From: Priestia iocasae
GTDB lineage: Bacteria > Bacillota > Bacilli > Bacillales > Bacillaceae_H
Direction of reading: 5' to 3'
NCBI RefSeq assembly: GCF_016909075.1
Contig: NZ_JAFBFC010000008.1
Coordinates: forward strand, 62,001-126,000
Length of the DNA stretch: 64,000 bases
The translations under genes were made by a program, and so were the position numbers. Each line of letters opens with the position of its first letter. The stretch's first letter is position 1. Shown piece after piece: positions 35,781-45,597 of this stretch. The notes under the pieces are model-generated. The model had not been told where the DNA came from, made no database searches, and was given only the letters and a program-made list of their open reading frames with translations.

Positions 35781-36302
35781 TTATTGAGCTTCGTAAATCG
35801 GTACCCAACCTTCCGTTGTGACAAAGATACGTACTGCAACTACTTTACGATCGTCCATTAATGTAAAGTAATGACGAATGTTTTCTGGAACAGAAATTAA
35901 GTCACCTGGCTCTAATTCCACATCAAAGAAATGGCCGTCTTTGTCTTGAATAACAAAAATGCCATGACCACTTACAATAAAGCGAACTTCATCGTCTGTA
36001 TGATGGTGTTCGCGCTGAAAGTTTTGAAGAAGTTGCTCTAAGTTTGGTGTTGATTCTGAAAGTGAAATAACATCTTGTGCTTGATAACCACGACGGTCTG
36101 ATATATCTTTAATTTCGGCTGCAAATGTTGTTAAAATAGCTTCTTTCTCTTCATCTGTTAACGCAAATTTCTCACGTAAGTTTTCTGGTAGTTTCGTAAT
36201 ATCCCAGTTTTCATAAATAACTTCATTATTTGTTAGAAATGCTGCCACCTCTTGTTGATTTTCAATACGCTCATTGTTTTTGTGTAAACGAATCGTTGCC
36301 AT
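35781..36302 (-). CDS. mtnD: Acireductone dioxygenase MtnD
   Basis: MtnD oxidises the acireductone 1,2-dihydroxy-5-methylthiopent-1-en-3-one with O2 to 4-methylthio-2-oxobutanoate and formate (or to other products when nickel is bound). The 173-residue cupin shows the metal ligands in REHHHTDDEVRFIVSGHG (His, His, Glu) and a later His in ENIRHYFTL. It is the last gene of mtnW-X-B-D, 13 bases after mtnB. Confidence 0.95.
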   Translation of the reverse strand: MATIRLHKNNERIENQQEVAAFLTNNEVIYENWDITKLPENLREKFALTDEEKEAILTTFAAEIKDISDRRGYQAQDVISLSESTPNLEQLLQNFQREHHHTDDEVRFIVSGHGIFVIQDKDGHFFDVELEPGDLISVPENIRHYFTLMDDRKVVAVRIFVTTEGWVPIYEAQ

Positions 36303-36315
36303 TAAAAATTCCTCC

Positions 36316-36945
36316 TCAACTTATTTGTAATTGATTTTTTAAGGTTAATAGCTTTACATGATAGCTAAATAAGAACTCATACGCTTCTAATACTTTTTTT
36401 GCTTCAAATGCGTTACGTCCCCAAACCGTAATGCCATGATTTCGGATGAGAACGGCTCCTTGGTCCCCTTGTATATGTTCATCAAAGGTCTCGGCAAGAG
36501 TCGGAATATGCGCATGATTCTGAATAATCGGCACAGACACTTCGGCATCTTCTTCCCAAATGCCTAGCGCTTTAATGATTTCTTGCCCTTTAAATGTAAC
36601 TTCTCCCTTGTCACCATATAGCTCAGAGATAAGGTTGTTATCAATCGTATGCACGTGTAAACTACATCCGGCATTTGTTTTTCCATATACTTTTACATGA
36701 AGCAATGTTTCTGCTGAAGGGCGCAAAATTGTCTCTTCAGCAGGGTTTCCATTCGCATCAACAAGTAAAAAATCTTCACTTGTCCGCTTCCGCTTATCTT
36801 TACCGCTAGCGGTGACTAGAAACGTTGTTGGATCGTGACTCACACGAATGGATAAATTTCCACTCGTTCCGAAAAACCAATCTCGTCCTGCTAGCTCGTC
36901 TTTTACATCTGCTAGTTCATTCCAGCGTTGTACTAAAATGCTCAT
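36316..36945 (-). CDS. mtnB: Methylthioribulose-1-phosphate dehydratase MtnB
   Basis: MtnB removes water from methylthioribulose-1-phosphate to give 2,3-diketo-5-methylthiopentyl-1-phosphate. The 209-residue protein belongs to the class II aldolase fold. It has [10 protein letters not shown] near residue 30, zinc histidines in SLHVHT near residue 95 and a further His in [10 protein letters not shown]. It overlaps mtnX by four bases. Confidence 0.95.
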   Translation of the reverse strand: MSILVQRWNELADVKDELAGRDWFFGTSGNLSIRVSHDPTTFLVTASGKDKRKRTSEDFLLVDANGNPAEETILRPSAETLLHVKVYGKTNAGCSLHVHTIDNNLISELYGDKGEVTFKGQEIIKALGIWEEDAEVSVPIIQNHAHIPTLAETFDEHIQGDQGAVLIRNHGITVWGRNAFEAKKVLEAYEFLFSYHVKLLTLKNQLQIS

Positions 36946-37604
36946 GTTGTCACCTCCACTAGCTTTTCGATTTCTTTTCTAACATCATAAAACGTTTCAA
37001 AGGACTGATGAGGGATGTTCAATTCTTCGCACTTCTTAACTAAAAAGTCACGCGCAATAACCGTATCCACCATTTTGGCCGCTTGTAAATCGGTAATGGA
37101 ATCACCAATCATCACGGTAACATCATCTTCATTTGCAAGCGTACGAATCAGTGTCGGCTTACAGCATCCACACTCGTTATGACATTGATCATCACACGTA
37201 TGTGGCCATGTAATGGTAATTCGCTCCTTGCTAAAGTCAGATTGATTGCAGTACACATTTTCTACGTCGATGATGTCTCCCAATAGTGGATAGACAAAGA
37301 AATCAATCCCTCCACTCACTACATAGAGAGGAATGTTTTGCTCTTTTGTAAATTGAACAAATTCTGAAAAACCTTCACGAATCTTCGCATGATTTAAAAT
37401 GAACTCAATAATCTGATCTTTCAAGTTAGAAGGTAGCAAGGAAAACATCTTCCCTACTCCTTCTTGAATGGAAATACGCTGTGCGAGTACATCTTCTTTA
37501 ATCGCATCCCATTCTGGTGGAGCGAATTGTTTCATAATCGCGATGATGTTATCACTGTTTGTAATCGTTCCGTCAAAGTCACAAAAGATTTTAATGTTGC
37601 TCAT
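36942..37604 (-). CDS. mtnX: 2-hydroxy-3-keto-5-methylthiopentenyl-1-phosphate phosphatase MtnX
   Basis: MtnX is the HAD phosphatase that yields the acireductone for MtnD. The 220-residue protein has the HAD motif [11 protein letters not shown] near residue 8, motif II VVSGG near residue 95 and motif III with [10 protein letters not shown] near 165. The cysteine-rich segment [13 protein letters not shown] is typical of Bacillus MtnX. It overlaps mtnW and mtnB by four bases each. Confidence 0.95.
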   Translation of the reverse strand: MSNIKIFCDFDGTITNSDNIIAIMKQFAPPEWDAIKEDVLAQRISIQEGVGKMFSLLPSNLKDQIIEFILNHAKIREGFSEFVQFTKEQNIPLYVVSGGIDFFVYPLLGDIIDVENVYCNQSDFSKERITITWPHTCDDQCHNECGCCKPTLIRTLANEDDVTVMIGDSITDLQAAKMVDTVIARDFLVKKCEELNIPHQSFETFYDVRKEIEKLVEVTT

Positions 37605-38845
37605 GACTTCACCTCAACCGTTCCCCACAAGTCAATGGCCTTGCTTAATTCTGGGGAGTTTTGTGCACCTTCTTGTAGGGTTTGCCCTTTTAACACAGCA
37701 TCGACTGCATCTCGAAACGCTTTTCCACCACCAGCGGCTCCATCTGGATGACCGTGAACACCACCACCAGCGTTGATGACACTATCAATGCCAAAATCTT
37801 TCACAAGAAGTGGCACCATACCAGGATGAATGCCTGCTGATGGGACTGGAAATGCTTTCTTCACATAATGATTTGGTGCAACAAGCTCTGTTGAAATGCT
37901 GAGAGCTTCTTCAAACGGTAACGCCACGCTTCCGTATGGTGACGGAAACAATGAGAAGTCTGCTCCTGTTATACGGAGTAATTTTCCTAGTAACAGAGAA
38001 TTCGAGAATCCGTAAAATTCAGATGGTGTTAACGCACCGCTTACGGCTGGATGAGCCATAAGCGGTAACGCAATTTCATCATCTTCACGAAGCGCTTGAA
38101 GGACGTCTAGTCCGTAGGCAAATACATTGAACAGGAGTGCATCGGCTCCGAGCTCTTTTGCTCGCTTTGCTTTTTCTTTTAAGTCGAATGTACGACCTGA
38201 TACATTCACTGCATAAAGAGTACGGTGTCCTGTTTTTTCGTACACATCTTTTAGTACCGCTTTTCCATGTGTGATGCGTTTTTCAAATGGCGTTAAGTCG
38301 TTTTCAAATAAAATTTCATCATCTTTTACAAGGTCGACGCCGCCTAGCGCTTGCTGCTTTAACTGCTCTGTTAAGTACGATAAATCTTTTCCAAGTACAC
38401 CTTTGAAAATACTCATCACGAGTGGACGATCATACACATTTAGCTCTTTACGAATGCCTTCAATACCAAAGCGCGGTCCTGGAAAGGCTTGAATCAGCTC
38501 TTTGGAAAACTCTAAGTCTATTAATTTAATTTTTCCATCTAGCGATAATTTTCCAAATACAGTTGTTAAAATGGCTGGTAGATCAAGTGAAAAATTAGCA
38601 GTTGGATACGCAATTTTAATGATTGCTTGATTCACTTCATTGTCTAAATACTGATTGACACGGTCACATGGTTGTAACGGAAAAACCGATACGACACGAC
38701 CTTTATGCTTTTTTAATTGCTCTTGCTCAAGCAGCGGCAAATTCGTCCATGAACCAACGGTTAGTCCAAGTGCAATGCCTTCTGCCTTTTTATGAAAGTC
38801 ACTATTTTTATCATGAATTAAATAGCTTGCAATTACTTCACTCAT
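37601..38845 (-). CDS. mtnW: 2,3-diketo-5-methylthiopentyl-1-phosphate enolase MtnW (RuBisCO-like)
   Basis: MtnW enolises 2,3-diketo-5-methylthiopentyl-1-phosphate. The 414-residue protein is a RuBisCO-like protein (form IV). It retains [10 protein letters not shown] (the metal-site lysine and acids near residues 168-177) and the phosphate-binding glycines [18 protein letters not shown] near 345. It lacks the full RuBisCO active-site set. It is the first gene of the mtnWXBD operon behind an S-box leader. Confidence 0.95.
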   Translation of the reverse strand: MSEVIASYLIHDKNSDFHKKAEGIALGLTVGSWTNLPLLEQEQLKKHKGRVVSVFPLQPCDRVNQYLDNEVNQAIIKIAYPTANFSLDLPAILTTVFGKLSLDGKIKLIDLEFSKELIQAFPGPRFGIEGIRKELNVYDRPLVMSIFKGVLGKDLSYLTEQLKQQALGGVDLVKDDEILFENDLTPFEKRITHGKAVLKDVYEKTGHRTLYAVNVSGRTFDLKEKAKRAKELGADALLFNVFAYGLDVLQALREDDEIALPLMAHPAVSGALTPSEFYGFSNSLLLGKLLRITGADFSLFPSPYGSVALPFEEALSISTELVAPNHYVKKAFPVPSAGIHPGMVPLLVKDFGIDSVINAGGGVHGHPDGAAGGGKAFRDAVDAVLKGQTLQEGAQNSPELSKAIDLWGTVEVKS

Positions 38846-38883
38846 TTTGTCTAACTCCCTTGCTAATTAGTACGGATAAAAGA

Positions 38884-38915
38884 AAAAGTCTCTTCGCTGT
38901 AAGAAGAGACTTTTA
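38884..38915 (-). terminator. S-box terminator before mtnW
   Basis: On the minus strand AAGTCTCTTC pairs with GAAGAGACTT and TTTCTTTT follows. It is the expression platform of the mtnW riboswitch. Confidence 0.9.
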
Positions 38916-38922
38916 TCCGCTC

Positions 38923-39034
38923 TTCTTATCTCCCAGCTCTACGCTGCAAGAATTAGCACCGTGCTTAACAATTTATTGTTAAGTCGGTTGCCGGGCTTCA
39001 TCGGGCTAGTCCCTCCACCTGCTCTTGATAAGAA
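38923..39034 (-). ncRNA. SAM-I (S-box) riboswitch before mtnW
   Basis: The minus strand shows TTCTTATCAAGAGCAGGTGG, then GATGAAGCCCGGCAACC, CACGGTGCTAATTC and the closing GATAAGAA. These are the S-box P1, P2/kink-turn, P3 and P4 blocks. From knowledge of the class, SAM promotes termination, so mtnWXBD is read when methionine is scarce. Confidence 0.97.
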
Positions 39035-39084
39035 AATTGTCTATTTATTTGTACGATCATTACTACCAATTTATAACTTACTAC

Positions 39085-39114
39085 ATAGTATGACAACTTG
39101 TCTTTTTTTGTCAA
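39085..39114 (-). promoter_or_regulatory. Promoter of the mtnW leader
   Basis: On the minus strand TTGACA (39114-39109) and TACTAT (39090-39085) are 18 bases apart, about 50 bases before the aptamer. Confidence 0.72.
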
Positions 39115-39121
39115 CAAATTT

Positions 39122-40294
39122 TTAAAATAATGTTAATTTTTTTATTCGTTCGACCGCTTCTTTTAATCGATCTTCGTCTGTTAAAAGGCCTACGCGCACA
39201 TAGCCTTCCCCGTACTGACCGAAGCCGATTCCTGGCGCAACAACGACATGTGCTTTTTCAAGTAAAAGGTCAGAAAATTGCTCAGATGTATACCCTTTTG
39301 GCACTTTGAGCCATGCAAAAAATGAACCCGCCGGTGCTGTCACATTCCAACCAATACTATTTAGCCCATCAATCAGTACTTTTCGACGAGATTCATAGCG
39401 TTCCACTAACTCCTCGACACATTGCTGTGATTCTAGTAGTGCAGTGGCTGCTGCATGTTGCACAGCGCTAAAGATACTAACATACAAGTGATCTTGTAAA
39501 AGGTTAATCGATTCTATAACACTTTCATTTCCGACTGCAAAGCCGATACGCCAACCTGCCATGTTATACGTCTTTGACAACGTATAAATTTCAATGCCAA
39601 TATCTTTAGCTCCTTCAGTTTGTAAGAAGCTAATTGGCTTCTTCCCATCAAACCCAATCGCTCCGTATGCAAAATCATGCACCACACACATATTATGTTG
39701 CTTCGCTAACTGAACCGTTTCTTCAAAAAAGGCGTCTGTTGCGGTTGCCCCTGTTGGATTATTTGGATAATTTAAGAACATCAATTTTGCTTTTTCTTTC
39801 ACATTTTCAGGGATGGCTGCATAATCTGGTAGAAAAGCATTCTCTGCTTTTAATGGCATCATTTCCATTTTTACTCGAGCCAACTCCACACCAGACCAGT
39901 AGTCCGGGTAACCCGGATCTGGGACAAGCACTGTGTCACCAGGATTAAGGATACATTGAGGAATTTCGACAAGCCCTGCTTTTCCTCCAAATAAAATCGC
40001 CACTTCTTTTTCCGCATCTAATTCAACACCATATTCTCGCTTGTAAAATTGGACAACCGCTTCTTTTAAAAATTGTTGCCCACGAAATGGAGAGTATTTA
40101 TGGTAATTAGGATTTTCACTTGCTTGTTGAAGAGATTTCACAATATGCGCAGGCGTTGGTTGATCAGGATTTCCTTGACCTAAGTTAATGACGTCATGTC
40201 CTTGTGCCATGACATGACCAACTTTTGCGACGAGTGACGCAAAAAATTGCTTCGGTAAGCTTTTTAATAAGTCCGATTGCTCAAAATAGTTCAT
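39122..40294 (-). CDS. mtnE: Methionine salvage aminotransferase MtnE
   Basis: MtnE transaminates 4-methylthio-2-oxobutanoate to methionine, with glutamine as a likely amino donor. The 390-residue class I/II aminotransferase has LGQGNPDQPTPAH near residue 38, NYPNNPTGATA near 170, and the PLP lysine in LSKTYNMAGWRIGFAVG near 234. I chose ATG 40294 because AAGGTG lies seven bases upstream. It is divergent from mtnU and has no S-box leader of its own in the 109-base gap. Confidence 0.9.
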   Translation of the reverse strand: MNYFEQSDLLKSLPKQFFASLVAKVGHVMAQGHDVINLGQGNPDQPTPAHIVKSLQQASENPNYHKYSPFRGQQFLKEAVVQFYKREYGVELDAEKEVAILFGGKAGLVEIPQCILNPGDTVLVPDPGYPDYWSGVELARVKMEMMPLKAENAFLPDYAAIPENVKEKAKLMFLNYPNNPTGATATDAFFEETVQLAKQHNMCVVHDFAYGAIGFDGKKPISFLQTEGAKDIGIEIYTLSKTYNMAGWRIGFAVGNESVIESINLLQDHLYVSIFSAVQHAAATALLESQQCVEELVERYESRRKVLIDGLNSIGWNVTAPAGSFFAWLKVPKGYTSEQFSDLLLEKAHVVVAPGIGFGQYGEGYVRVGLLTDEDRLKEAVERIKKLTLF

Positions 40295-40403
40295 AATTGT
40301 ACACCTTCTCAAAAATTTCTTGAAATTATAGTCAAAAATAATATATGTTTATAATCGACTTGTAAAGTGATTTTTCTAAACTAGTAAAGAGGTGACGATA
40401 AAG

Positions 40404-41189
40404 ATGAGCTTAAAAGTCGCATGTATTCAAATAGATATCGCCTTTGGGAATCCGAAAAAAAATCGTACACATGTTGAAGAAAAAATGAAAGAAGCACTCG
40501 TAAACCAACCAGACGTTCTTGTCTTACCTGAACTATGGAACACTGGCTATGATTTAACAAGATTAGATGACATTGCTGATGAAAATGGCGATGAGACAAA
40601 GGCATTTTTATCTTCATTTGCGAAGCTTCATGGCGTCAGCATTGTCGCAGGGTCTGTGGCGAAAAAGACCGAAAAAGGTGTGACGAATACGATGTATGTA
40701 TTCGATAAGAGCGGTGAATACGTCTCCGAATATAGTAAACTACACCTTTTCAAGCTAATGGATGAGCATTTGTACTTACAATCAGGTGATCAAAAGCATC
40801 TTTTTACTCTCGACAATACATTATGCAGTGGTGTCATCTGTTATGACATTCGATTCCCTGAATGGATTCGCGTTCATACGAGTGCGGGTGCAGAGGTAGT
40901 ATTCGTTGTAGCCCAGTGGCCGCTTCCTCGCCTTGCACATTGGAAAGCACTGCTTATTAGTCGAGCTATTGAAAATCAATGTTATGTCGTAGCTTGCAAT
41001 CGGTCAGGAACAGATCCAGCAAATACATTTGCAGGTCATTCACTTATTATTGACCCTTGGGGAGAGATTCTTGCAGAAGCTGGCACAGAGGAAGAAACCA
41101 TCTTTAGTACGCTTGATCCTGTGAAAGTACGTGACGTTCGCAAACAAATTCCGGTCTTTTTAGATCGACGCACAGAATTTTATCAATAA
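40404..41189 (+). CDS. mtnU: Nitrilase-family omega-amidase MtnU
   Basis: The 261-residue carbon-nitrogen hydrolase has the Glu-Lys-Cys catalytic set: LPELWNTGY near residue 43, YSKLHLF near 114 and GVICYDIRFPEW near 147. In the salvage pathway MtnU is thought to hydrolyse 2-oxoglutaramate formed when MtnE uses glutamine, which pulls the transamination forward. I chose ATG 40404, nine bases after AGAGGTG. It is divergent from mtnE. Confidence 0.9.
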   Translation: MSLKVACIQIDIAFGNPKKNRTHVEEKMKEALVNQPDVLVLPELWNTGYDLTRLDDIADENGDETKAFLSSFAKLHGVSIVAGSVAKKTEKGVTNTMYVFDKSGEYVSEYSKLHLFKLMDEHLYLQSGDQKHLFTLDNTLCSGVICYDIRFPEWIRVHTSAGAEVVFVVAQWPLPRLAHWKALLISRAIENQCYVVACNRSGTDPANTFAGHSLIIDPWGEILAEAGTEEETIFSTLDPVKVRDVRKQIPVFLDRRTEFYQ

Positions 41190-41205
41190 TTTTCAAAAAA
41201 GTCTG

Positions 41206-41235
41206 TTGACACATATTGGTTTCTCATGCTAATAT
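41206..41235 (+). promoter_or_regulatory. Promoter of the mtnK leader
   Basis: TTGACA at 41206 and TAATAT at 41230 are 18 bases apart, followed about 70 bases later by the S-box aptamer. Confidence 0.68.
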
Positions 41236-41305
41236 TCTCATCAAGCGATTTTTACCATTACTTACAATCTTCTAAATAGTGAAACAACTAAATAAATTAT
41301 GTTTA

Positions 41306-41466
41306 CTCTTATCAAGAGTTGGCTGAGGGATTTGGCCCTATGAAGCCCAGCAACCGACCGTAATACCATCGCAAGGTGGAGCGCAGCAACAACGCGCTAT
41401 GAACCATTTGTTCATGAAGGCACGGTGCTAATTCCAACAGAAAGAATACTTTCTGGCAGATAAGAG
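41306..41466 (+). ncRNA. SAM-I (S-box) riboswitch before mtnK
   Basis: CTCTTATCAAGAG, GGCTGAGGGA, CTATGAAGCCCAGCAACC, CACGGTGCTAATTCCAACAG and the closing GATAAGAG match the S-box blocks. The P3 region is longer than in the mtnW copy. AAGAGGTTTGA next to the aptamer can pair with the 5' arm of the terminator as antiterminator. Confidence 0.97.
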
Positions 41467-41483
41467 GTTTGAGCATCGCGATC

Positions 41484-41514
41484 AAGCCTCTTTCACAAAA
41501 GAAAGAGGCTTTTA
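41484..41514 (+). terminator. S-box terminator before mtnK
   Basis: AAGCCTCTTTC pairs with GAAAGAGGCTT and T residues follow. It is the expression platform of the mtnK riboswitch. Confidence 0.92.
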
Positions 41515-41570
41515 TATTTACGAAAAATGTAAAAGCCTCCGTAAAACAAGACAATTATTTTTCTTAGTAA

Positions 41571-42791
<1,221 letters not shown>

Positions 42792-42819
42792 AAGAAGCAA
42801 GAGAAAGGATGTACACATC

Positions 42820-43869
42820 ATGACAAATACATTATCACTTCCTCGTTCAGTTGAATGGGAAGAGACACATATTACCTTATTAGATCAACAGCTGTTACCG
42901 GGAAAAGTTGAATACATTGAGCTAAAAACAATAAAAGATGTGTGGGATGCCATCGTGACGTTAAAAGTACGTGGCGCTCCCGCTATTGGTATGACGGCTG
43001 CTTTTGGCTTAGCTCTTGCAGCTCAACAATATGAAACCGATTCAATTGATGAATTCAATGAGTTGTTACAAAAAGATAAAGACTATTTAGCAAGCTCTCG
43101 ACCAACAGCGGTTAATTTATTTTGGGCCCTTGAGCGTATGGTAAATAGCATCACGAATGTCACATCCATCAATGAAGCGAAAACAACGCTTGTTCATGAA
43201 GCCATTCGCATTCAGGTTGAAGACGAAGAAGTGTGTTATAAGATTGGAGACAACGCCTTATCACTTTTCAAGAAAGATGACCGTGTAATGACGATTTGTA
43301 ATGCAGGGTCAATCGCCACTGCTTACTACGGAACCGCTCTTGCACCGTTTCACTTATCTCGTGAGCGCGATATTCCACTGCAAGTGTATGCATGTGAAAC
43401 AAGACCTGTTTTACAAGGCTCTCGCCTAACAGCTTGGGAGCTTCAACAGTCCGGTGTTGACGTGACACTCATTACCGATAACATGGCTGCACATACCATT
43501 AAAACGAAACAAATTAACGCCATTATCGTTGGAGCAGACCGCATTGCTGCAAATGGTGATACAGCGAATAAAATTGGCACGTACGGCTTAGCCCTGTTAG
43601 CAAAAGCCTTTCATATTCCTTTTTATGTTGCAGCTCCTCTTTCAACATTTGACCCCACGATTGCAAGTGGTGAGGAGATTCCGATTGAAGAGCGTAATCC
43701 TGAAGAAGTAACACACCTTCACGGTCAACAAATTGCACCAGATGGCATTGCCGTCTTTAATCCCGCGTTTGATGTGACACCCAATGAACTAATCACCGCC
43801 ATTATTACAGATCGAGGAATTTTAAAAGGAAATTATCAAGAAGGCATTCAAACATTGTTTAACAACTAA
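42820..43869 (+). CDS. mtnA: Methylthioribose-1-phosphate isomerase MtnA
   Basis: MtnA isomerises methylthioribose-1-phosphate to methylthioribulose-1-phosphate. The 349-residue protein shows [14 protein letters not shown] near residue 50, the catalytic cysteine segment [14 protein letters not shown] (with the preceding TICNAG) near 155, and the acidic residue in [20 protein letters not shown] near 235. I chose ATG 42820 because AAAGGATG precedes it and the family begins there. It shares the mtnK transcript. Confidence 0.96.
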   Translation: MTNTLSLPRSVEWEETHITLLDQQLLPGKVEYIELKTIKDVWDAIVTLKVRGAPAIGMTAAFGLALAAQQYETDSIDEFNELLQKDKDYLASSRPTAVNLFWALERMVNSITNVTSINEAKTTLVHEAIRIQVEDEEVCYKIGDNALSLFKKDDRVMTICNAGSIATAYYGTALAPFHLSRERDIPLQVYACETRPVLQGSRLTAWELQQSGVDVTLITDNMAAHTIKTKQINAIIVGADRIAANGDTANKIGTYGLALLAKAFHIPFYVAAPLSTFDPTIASGEEIPIEERNPEEVTHLHGQQIAPDGIAVFNPAFDVTPNELITAIITDRGILKGNYQEGIQTLFNN

Positions 43870-43875
43870 CAACAG

Positions 43876-43926
43876 AACCTCACCGTTTCGATTTGCATAT
43901 CGGATAAAAACGGTGAGGTTTTTTTT
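43876..43926 (+). terminator. Terminator after mtnKA
   Basis: AACCTCACCGTTT pairs with AAACGGTGAGGTT and eight T follow. Confidence 0.9.
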
Positions 43927-44040
43927 ATAGGAATATAGGATGCTTGTTTTTGTGGAAAAGTAAATTTCTTCGTGTGAAATCGACAAAATATGGTATGATG
44001 GTATTGATTAAATAGACCTAATAGCTAAAGAGGTGAAATG

Positions 44041-44487
44041 GTGAACATTTCTGATTCACTTCCACAATTATTAAAGCAAGCAATTTTATCTTTTCAAACA
44101 TCTATTCCTGTTTCAATGTCGATTGAAGCAGCTGTGACACCGTTTGATCAATATGCTAAAAGTCAAACGGTCAGCGTTCAGATTATTGGGGACCTTCACG
44201 CGACCTTAACAATTGTAGGAGAAGAACAAACATTTTCGAAGATTGCACAAATGATGTTTGGGATGGAGCTTCAGCAAGAGATGCTCTCTTCTTTCACTTG
44301 TGAGCTAGGAAATATGATGGCGGGTAGTCTTGCCTCTGAGGCAATAAGCTTTCAGTTGCATGTGGACATTACCCCTCCAAGCCTTCATGAGGATACCATT
44401 ACACAACCTTCTTCTGTTGTCACATTACCCGTAAAATGTGAAGATAGTGGTTATCTACATGTTTCGCTTTTACCTCTTTCTAGTTAA
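44041..44487 (+). CDS. Orphan CheX-like phosphatase
   Basis: The 148-residue protein matches the CheX family of CheY-P phosphatases. The helix CELGNMMAGSLASEA near residue 84 holds the ExxN catalytic pair (Glu and Asn). The rest has the alternating strands expected of the CheC/CheX fold. It could dephosphorylate CheY or another response regulator. I chose GTG 44041, seven bases after AGAGG; the ATG one codon earlier is only two bases from the GAGGTG core. It stands alone, without other chemotaxis genes except a chemoreceptor 4 kb away. Confidence 0.78.
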   Translation: MNISDSLPQLLKQAILSFQTSIPVSMSIEAAVTPFDQYAKSQTVSVQIIGDLHATLTIVGEEQTFSKIAQMMFGMELQQEMLSSFTCELGNMMAGSLASEAISFQLHVDITPPSLHEDTITQPSSVVTLPVKCEDSGYLHVSLLPLSS

Positions 44488-44723
44488 TGAATGATGAATG
44501 TATGAAACGTTCAAGAATCGTTTATATTGATAAAGGATGAGTATTGCTTACAAGTATTTATATGCATTTGTTACAAAACTGTAAGGTAACTCTTTCTGTT
44601 TCTATCATATATTGTAAAGCTACCATCTATATCGTTCTTGTCAGAAATTGTTTGATGCCTGTTTTTCACATTTAGAGTTGGAGACAACGAACCGTTTAGG
44701 TGAGTTAAAGGAGGCTTTTATTT

Positions 44724-44912
44724 GTGTATAACAATGAAAAAGAAAAAACTCCCTTGCAAAAGTACAGTGAGGAACAACGTAGGCAAGATCTCCAGTTATT
44801 AAGTGTAAATGAGCTTGAAGTAGAAAATACCACAACAGAAGATGATACAACGACTTCTGTTGATATTGTATTTGTAGAAGGAGAAGGTTGGAAGCTAGAT
44901 AGCGAACATTAA
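44724..44912 (+). CDS. Small hydrophilic protein, 62 aa
   Basis: The product is hydrophilic, acidic and Thr-rich, with no membrane segment (core SEEQRRQDLQLLSVNELE). It starts with GTG at 44724, nine bases after AAAGGAGG, which is a strong site. The terminator overlaps its last codons. I do not recognise a family. It lies between the CheX-like gene and a convergent DedA gene. Confidence 0.68.
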   Translation: MYNNEKEKTPLQKYSEEQRRQDLQLLSVNELEVENTTTEDDTTTSVDIVFVEGEGWKLDSEH

Positions 44913-44942
44913 TCGCTATAGCTGTCCAACCTTCTTCATTTT
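44883..44942 (+). terminator. Terminator overlapping the end of the 62-aa gene
   Basis: GAAGGTTGG pairs with CCAACCTTC, with an inner AGCTAGATAGCG/CGCTATAGCT stem, and TTCATTTTAT follows. The 5' arm lies inside the coding sequence. Confidence 0.78.
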
Positions 44943-45549
44943 ATGAGGGATGCTTTTCTTTTATTTTTCGTCTTTTCTTTATGAGTTGAGCAATGACAAC
45001 GACACTAAAAAGAAAGAGTAAAATGATTGCTCCATACGAATAAAGAGCCGAAATAATCTCATCCATGTGTTGCCCTGAAAAATAGCCCGTTGTATAAAGA
45101 ACAATTGTCCATAGAAAAGTGATTGTGTAACCAAACAAAGCAAACGTCCTGTATGGCATTTTACTATTCCCTACTAAAAAAGGGACAAAGTGACGAACTC
45201 CTGGAATAAAGTAACCAAACACAAGGGCGAGTGGCCCGTGCTTTGTAATGAGATGTTCCGCCCGGCCTACATATTGATTAACCTTAGGTACCCGATTAAT
45301 AAAGCGGCTAATTACTTCATGCCAAAATCGACCAAGTAGATAAAGGGTCGTTAAACTACATATTACCCCTACATATGTCACAACAAAAGTTGGTATGGGC
45401 TCTAAATAGCTCTTAGAAGCAATTAATCCACTTGTCATAATAATTGCTTCATTTGGGATAGGTAAACCGAAAAAGCCCAACCATAACGTAAAAAACAGAG
45501 CCCAATAGCCATAGTCTTTTACAATTAATAATATGGTTTCTGTATTCAA
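44941..45549 (-). CDS. DedA family membrane protein
   Basis: The 202-residue protein has the DedA/SNARE-associated (VTT) fold: a re-entrant part with FFGLPIPNEAIIMTSG near residue 26, and the signature FGYFIPGVRHFVPFLVG near 112 with a conserved Arg. About five membrane segments are seen. Members act in membrane lipid homeostasis, including undecaprenyl phosphate or phospholipid recycling. It starts with TTG at 45549, six bases after AAGGAGG. It lies downstream of a sensor kinase gene in the same direction. Confidence 0.9.
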   Translation of the reverse strand: MNTETILLIVKDYGYWALFFTLWLGFFGLPIPNEAIIMTSGLIASKSYLEPIPTFVVTYVGVICSLTTLYLLGRFWHEVISRFINRVPKVNQYVGRAEHLITKHGPLALVFGYFIPGVRHFVPFLVGNSKMPYRTFALFGYTITFLWTIVLYTTGYFSGQHMDEIISALYSYGAIILLFLFSVVVIAQLIKKRRKIKEKHPS

Positions 45550-45597
45550 CGATTTCCTCCTTTAACGATCTGTTCACACACATCCCAATTCCTCTTT

